DNA of 9,463 bases from Prolixibacteraceae bacterium (GTDB lineage Bacteria > Bacteroidota > Bacteroidia > Bacteroidales > Prolixibacteraceae). The DNA lies in contig JAGYOI010000032.1 in the NCBI GenBank assembly GCA_018399395.1, forward strand, positions 1 through 9,463, in the 5' to 3' direction. Positions within the stretch are counted from its first letter, which is position 1; each line of letters starts with the position of its first letter. Below, piece after piece: positions 6,456 through 9,463 of this stretch. The notes below the pieces were generated by a model. The model ran no database searches. It was given only the letters and a program-made list of their open reading frames with translations, and was not told the DNA's origin. Position numbers and translations under genes: made by a program.

Positions 6456-7994
6456 ATGGAGCGACAAAAAAGAAGCCGCAGAATTTTAACAAAAATATTA
6501 AACTGGACTGAAAGAGCGGGGAATGCCTTACCACACCCGGCAACACTCTTTGCACTTTTTGCACTTACAGCACTTCTGTTATCAGCCCTGGGGCATTTTA
6601 TGGGGTGGGAAGTTATTCATCCCGGCACCAAAGAAATTATACGGCCGGTAAACTTGTTATCGCACGACGGAATTCATCGTATTATACTTGAGATGGTTGA
6701 CAATTACACCGGCTTTGCCCCGTTGGGTATTGTGCTGGTTGCCATGTTGGGTATTGGCATTGCTGAACAGAGCGGCTTAATTAATGCCGTAATCAGGATG
6801 CTTGTTTTGAACTCTCCCAGGCATTTGCTAACATTTGTGATTGTTTTTGCCGGTATTTTATCAAATTTAGCTTCCGATGTTGGTTATGTATTACTCATTC
6901 CGCTTTCCGGAATTATTTTCAATGCTGTTGGCAGGCATCCCATAGCCGGAATGGCCGCAGCCTTTGCCGGGGTTTCGGGCGGCTTTAGCGCCAACCTGGT
7001 AATTGGAACGGTGGACCCGCTCCTGGCCGGATTATCGCAGGAAGCTGCACGCATCATTGATCCGGTATATAGCGTAAATGCAACAGCAAACTATTATTTT
7101 ATGGTTGCATCAACATTTGTGATTGCCTTTGCCGGCACTTTTGTCACCGAAAAAATTGTTGAGCCGCAACTGGGAAAATACGATGGTGATATTTCGCAAG
7201 AAGATGAATCATTTGATGCCTTAAACAAAAAGGAAAAGAAAGGCTTGTTGTTTTCAGGGATAACATTTCTTGCCATTTTTGCTGTTGCAGTAATTGGGAT
7301 CATTCCTGATGATGGATTCTTCAGGGGACCCGGCGGAGGATTACTGAATTCGCCCTTAATAAAAGGGGTGGTAACTTTATTGCTCATAACAGCCGGATCC
7401 ATGGGACTGGTTTACGGTTTTGTTACCGGGACATTTAAAAACGACAGTGATGTAATGAACGGCATGGCCAAATCGATGAAAACACTGGCGACATACCTTG
7501 TGCTCGTGTTTTTTGCTGCTCAGTTTGTAGCCTATTTTAAATGGAGTAACCTTGGCATTATCATGGCCGTAAAAGGTGCCGAAACTTTAATGTCGGCAAA
7601 CATTGGACTCATCCCCCTGATGATACTTTTTATCATGCTCTCGGCAACCATAAACATGCTAATGGGCAGTGCATCTGCCAAGTGGGCCATTTTAGCCCCC
7701 ATTTTTATACCAATGTTTATGATTATGGGGTATTCACCTGAGCTGTCACAAGTTGTATACCGAATAGGCGACAGCGTTACTAATGTCATTTCACCAATGA
7801 TGAGCTTTTTTGCCCTAATCATCGCATTTGTTCAAAAATACGATTCAAAAGCCGGCATCGGCACCATTATATCAACCATGCTACCCTATTCGGTTGTATT
7901 TTTTATCGCGTGGGCAATTCTGCTTGTTATATGGCTGTTAATCGGACTCCCGCTTGGTCCTGGAGCAGGAATTCATTATAATTTACCAATCTAA
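6456..7994 (+). CDS. AbgT family transporter
   Basis: A 512-residue inner-membrane transporter, normal length for the AbgT family (E. coli AbgT about 510). Seen: a cytosolic basic N-terminus, then many hydrophobic segments; SNLASDVGYVLLIPL (136-150); SGGFSANLVIGTVDPLLAG (174-192) with D187; SATINMLMGSASAKW (396-410) with S407 and W410; and RIGDSVTNVISPMM (436-449) with R436, D439 and P447. These last residues have the same spacing as those reported to matter for transport in the MtrF/YdaH structures, which show nine membrane helices plus two re-entrant hairpins in a dimer. Known: E. coli AbgT imports p-aminobenzoyl-glutamate for folate synthesis, whereas MtrF and YdaH export sulfonamides and p-aminobenzoate. 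Sequence alone does not decide direction or substrate, and no abgA/abgB hydrolase lies nearby. Translated directly after the small membrane protein. Complete and apparently functional. Confidence 0.95.
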   Translation: MERQKRSRRILTKILNWTERAGNALPHPATLFALFALTALLLSALGHFMGWEVIHPGTKEIIRPVNLLSHDGIHRIILEMVDNYTGFAPLGIVLVAMLGIGIAEQSGLINAVIRMLVLNSPRHLLTFVIVFAGILSNLASDVGYVLLIPLSGIIFNAVGRHPIAGMAAAFAGVSGGFSANLVIGTVDPLLAGLSQEAARIIDPVYSVNATANYYFMVASTFVIAFAGTFVTEKIVEPQLGKYDGDISQEDESFDALNKKEKKGLLFSGITFLAIFAVAVIGIIPDDGFFRGPGGGLLNSPLIKGVVTLLLITAGSMGLVYGFVTGTFKNDSDVMNGMAKSMKTLATYLVLVFFAAQFVAYFKWSNLGIIMAVKGAETLMSANIGLIPLMILFIMLSATINMLMGSASAKWAILAPIFIPMFMIMGYSPELSQVVYRIGDSVTNVISPMMSFFALIIAFVQKYDSKAGIGTIISTMLPYSVVFFIAWAILLVIWLLIGLPLGPGAGIHYNLPI

Positions 7995-8007
7995 AAACGA
8001 AGTATTT

Positions 8008-8037
8008 TTTGTTTACACGAAATAAGTTTATAATTTG
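8008..8037 (+). promoter_or_regulatory. Probable promoter of the cold-shock protein gene
   Basis: TTTG at 8008-8011 is followed, 19 bases later, by TAATTTG at 8031-8037 (read more widely, TATAATTTG). This is the Bacteroidota pattern TTTG-N19-TAnnTTTG with one base missing in the -7 element. Transcription would begin near 8043, giving a leader of about 28 bases that is very AT-rich and lacks a Shine-Dalgarno. No terminator separates it from the AbgT gene that ends at 7994. Confidence 0.45.
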
Positions 8038-8070
8038 CGTTCATTAATTAATTAAAATAAAGTATAAAAC

Positions 8071-8517
8071 ATGGGCAGAAGCCAAGAATCATTTAACAAA
8101 AAAGAAGTTAGAAAGAAAAAAGAGAAAAAACGTTTAGCAAAAGAGAAAAAACGTTTGGCAAAAAAGGATGACGACAAGCAAAATCTTGACGACATGATTG
8201 CATACGTTGATGAATTTGGCAATTTATCATCAACACCTCCCGATCCAACTGAAAAAGAAGAGATTGACCCTGACCAAATTGAAGTCAGCGTGTCTAAAAG
8301 CAGTGCCGAAGACGAAGCAGACAAAAGGCATAGTGGGATTGTATCGTTTTTTAACGACTCAAAAGGTTACGGTTTTATCCGCGATTTAGATACAAACCAA
8401 AGTATCTTTGTACATACCAGTAACACAAAAGAAGAAATATCTGAGGGCAACAGAGTATCATTTGAAGTTGGAAAAGGCCCCAAAGGCCCTACTGCGCTTG
8501 ATGTAAAGCCTGAATAA
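8071..8517 (+). CDS. Cold-shock-domain protein with basic N-terminal extension
   Basis: A 148-residue cytosolic nucleic-acid-binding protein. Seen: a Lys/Arg-rich, probably helical N-terminus (10-36) containing the heptapeptide EKKRLAK twice in tandem (18-24, 25-31); a conserved-looking segment DDMIAYVDEFGNLSSTPPDP (40-59); an acidic linker (61-85); and a C-terminal cold-shock domain (88-147) with RNP1 KGYGFI (98-103) and RNP2 IFVH (112-115). Known: cold-shock domains bind single-stranded RNA or DNA and act as RNA chaperones; the long form with this N-terminus is common in Bacteroidota and about this length. The basic stretch probably adds RNA or ribosome affinity (inference). The gene has its own promoter candidate just upstream and is separated by 129 bp from the next gene, so it is likely monocistronic. 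Domain call certain, physiological role not tested. Confidence 0.93.
   Translation: MGRSQESFNKKEVRKKKEKKRLAKEKKRLAKKDDDKQNLDDMIAYVDEFGNLSSTPPDPTEKEEIDPDQIEVSVSKSSAEDEADKRHSGIVSFFNDSKGYGFIRDLDTNQSIFVHTSNTKEEISEGNRVSFEVGKGPKGPTALDVKPE
8122..8163 (+). repeat. 21-bp in-frame tandem repeat in the cold-shock gene
   Basis: Two adjacent 21-base units (8122-8142 and 8143-8163) differ at one position only (TTA versus TTG, both Leu), so the encoded heptapeptide EKKRLAK is perfectly repeated. It lengthens the basic N-terminal helix by two turns and looks like a recent duplication. Confidence 0.9.
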
Positions 8518-8537
8518 CCCAAGCTTCTTTCATCATT

Positions 8538-8554
8538 GTTAATAATTATTTAAC
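8538..8554. terminator. AT-rich dyad after the cold-shock gene
   Basis: GTT and TAAC flank the perfect palindrome AATAATTATT (8541-8550) about 20 bases after the stop codon. The stem has no GC pairs in its core and no T-run, so it would be a poor terminator; I see no better candidate before the next promoter. Confidence 0.15.
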
Positions 8555-8576
8555 ATTGCGCCGACCACTTAAAGCA

Positions 8577-8606
8577 TTGATAACATATTTTTAATTCTTA
8601 TATTTG
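8577..8606 (+). promoter_or_regulatory. Strong Bacteroidota-type promoter for the recombinase-like gene
   Basis: TTG at 8577-8579, exactly 19 bases, then TATATTTG at 8599-8606 is a full match to the Bacteroidota consensus TTG-N19-TAnnTTTG. Transcription should begin around 8611-8614, giving a leader of about 35 bases before the ATG at 8647. The leader contains a CACGGGGGAA stretch too far from the start (about 17 bases) to be a normal Shine-Dalgarno. Confidence 0.65.
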
Positions 8607-8646
8607 ACTTCATAAAATTACACGGGGGAACTAAAACTTTATATCA

Positions 8647-9228
8647 ATGGGACGAAAAGTAAAAGTTATTCTGCAACCGGTTAAATTCAGGAAGCGAGAC
8701 CATATAGCAATATTGAGTCCGAACAGTCCTGAAGTAGACGAAGTCGTCAGGGAACTGGAAAATGCAGAATGGAGTACAGGTTATCGTTTTTGGCACATTC
8801 CAATCAAAGAAGGAACACTTGATTATGTCAAAAAGGAATTATCGGGAGTTGCTGAAACAGATGATTCATCTTTCGAAGGTTTTGAACTTAAAGAATACAT
8901 TGAAAAAGAGAAAAAACCTCGCAGAAAAAGAGTAAAAATCGACAGTCCAACAAAAGAACAAAAGGAGAAACTGGAGAATTTCAGAAAACATTTTATTGAT
9001 AAAGGCTATAGCGAAGGAACCGTTAAAGTATATGTTAGTATGCTCAGTGTTTTTTGGGGGTGGCACAAAGATAAAACAGACTTTGAAATCACACGTGACG
9101 ACATCGATGGTTTTATTGAAGGTTATATAGAAGCAAACAACTTTACAGTAAACTACAAAAGGCTAATGACTAACGCATTGAGGCGTTATTTCAAATTTGC
9201 CGGAGTTAAAAAATTCAGCAGGGTATAA
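8647..9228 (+). CDS. Tyrosine-recombinase-like protein with arm- and core-binding domains only
   Basis: A 193-residue protein matching the N-terminal half of Bacteroidota tyrosine integrases. Seen: residues 1-66 resemble the arm-binding module of these integrases (basic start, I-x-I-L-S-P-N, then NAEWSTGYRFWHIP at 39-52). A charged Lys/Arg linker (about 80-105, with KKPRRKRVK) follows. Residues 106-188 form the SAM-like core-binding domain (FRKHFIDKGYSEGTVKVYV at 112-130; ITRDDIDGFI at 148-157; NYKRLMTNALRRYFKFAG at 169-186). The protein then stops just where the catalytic domain (Arg, His-x-x-Arg, Tyr) would start, and none of the following 235 bp encodes a remnant of it in the continuing frame. 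Full-length relatives have about 350-400 residues. The gene has a consensus promoter and a perfect terminator, which argues for a maintained, free-standing DNA-binding protein rather than a broken integrase. It could bind recombination sites as a regulator or competitor (inference). Domain call good, role unknown. Confidence 0.8.
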   Translation: MGRKVKVILQPVKFRKRDHIAILSPNSPEVDEVVRELENAEWSTGYRFWHIPIKEGTLDYVKKELSGVAETDDSSFEGFELKEYIEKEKKPRRKRVKIDSPTKEQKEKLENFRKHFIDKGYSEGTVKVYVSMLSVFWGWHKDKTDFEITRDDIDGFIEGYIEANNFTVNYKRLMTNALRRYFKFAGVKKFSRV

Positions 9229-9241
9229 TCTATATATAAGA

Positions 9242-9259
9242 TATACTTCATATACTTCA
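9242..9259 (+). repeat. 9-bp tandem duplication after the recombinase-like gene
   Basis: TATACTTCA occurs twice in direct succession (9242-9250 and 9251-9259), between the stop codon and the terminator. It is too short to assign a role. Confidence 0.6.
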
Positions 9260-9260
9260 C

Positions 9261-9289
9261 AAAAACACCTTTTTTAAAGGTGTTTTTTT
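9261..9289 (+). terminator. Rho-independent terminator of the recombinase-like gene
   Basis: AAAAACACCTTT (9261-9272) and AAAGGTGTTTTT (9276-9287) form a perfect 12-bp stem with a 3-base TTT loop, ending in a run of seven T (9283-9289). It lies about 33 bases after the stop codon. The A-run on the left makes it usable from the other strand as well. Confidence 0.9.
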
Positions 9290-9463
9290 ATGTCTTGTTT
9301 TTCTGTTTTCCGCATTGAGACACCCAAAAACAGAAATAAAGTTTTAATTCTTATACGCATTTAAAACAAGTATTCCACATGTACGTAAATACTACTATAT
9401 CAAACCATGCTCAATTATAATAATATTTTTCTCAATGTTCATTTCTTATAATGTTTTTTTTTG
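9290..9463. other. Gene-free AT-rich tail of the window
   Basis: I see no gene, RNA or clear promoter here. The only structure is an imperfectly placed inverted repeat, TTTCTGTTTT (9300-9309) and AAAACAGAAA (9327-9336), with a 17-base loop. The window ends in a T-rich run, so the next gene lies outside. Confidence 0.5.

Noticed and set aside
7094..7402. Minus-strand open frames within the AbgT gene
   Set aside because: They are shadows of a conserved membrane protein; composition follows the sense gene.
8621..8630. CACGGGGGAA as a Shine-Dalgarno for the recombinase-like gene
   Set aside because: It is about 17 bases from the start codon, too far, and Bacteroidota rarely use such sites.
9300..9336. 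Inverted repeat as a recombination site for the recombinase-like protein
   Set aside because: The arms are 10 bases of A/T-rich sequence with a 17-base loop and a position behind the terminator; there is nothing beyond proximity to support it.

Overview
The window comes from a member of the Bacteroidota, probably a marine or sediment lineage of the Marinilabiliales/Prolixibacteraceae type. That placement is inferred from protein style only. The signs are AT-rich spacers, almost no Shine-Dalgarno sequences, promoter-like elements of the Bacteroidota form TTG-N19-TAnnTTTG, two lipoproteins with short signal peptides, a Lys-rich cold-shock protein of a type common in this phylum, and an integrase-like N-terminus typical of Bacteroidota tyrosine recombinases.

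Left part (1-954): the 3' part of a RecG-like/COG2865 ATP-binding regulator (GHKL-type ATPase plus winged helix). It lacks its usual N-terminal AlbA_2 domain and has two in-frame stop codons immediately upstream. It ends in a 12-bp tandem repeat in which each unit carries a stop codon. The following 280 bp have no intact gene. They contain weak hairpins and, on the minus strand, what looks like the tail of a type IX secretion C-terminal sorting domain.

Middle left (955-5882), all minus strand, transcribed right to left: an endonuclease/exonuclease/phosphatase-fold lipoprotein, a GH2 beta-mannosidase lipoprotein with both catalytic glutamates, and a pirin-family bicupin with all four metal ligands. 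Gaps are 196 and 91 bp, so a single operon is not assured. No SusC/SusD pair is present, so this is not a classical polysaccharide utilisation locus within the window.

Middle right (6001-7994), plus strand, divergent from the nuclease gene across a 118-bp spacer: a small four-helix membrane protein of unknown function, then five bases later a full-length AbgT-family transporter. The two look like an operon.

Right part (8071-9463), plus strand: a cold-shock-domain protein with a basic N-terminal extension containing a perfect heptapeptide tandem repeat, then a 193-residue protein that corresponds to the arm-binding and core-binding (SAM-like) domains of a tyrosine recombinase with no catalytic domain. 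The latter is flanked by an excellent Bacteroidota promoter and a perfect 12-bp-stem terminator, so it reads as a self-contained transcription unit rather than decaying debris. It is the most interesting object in the window. The last ~170 bp hold no gene that I can recognise.
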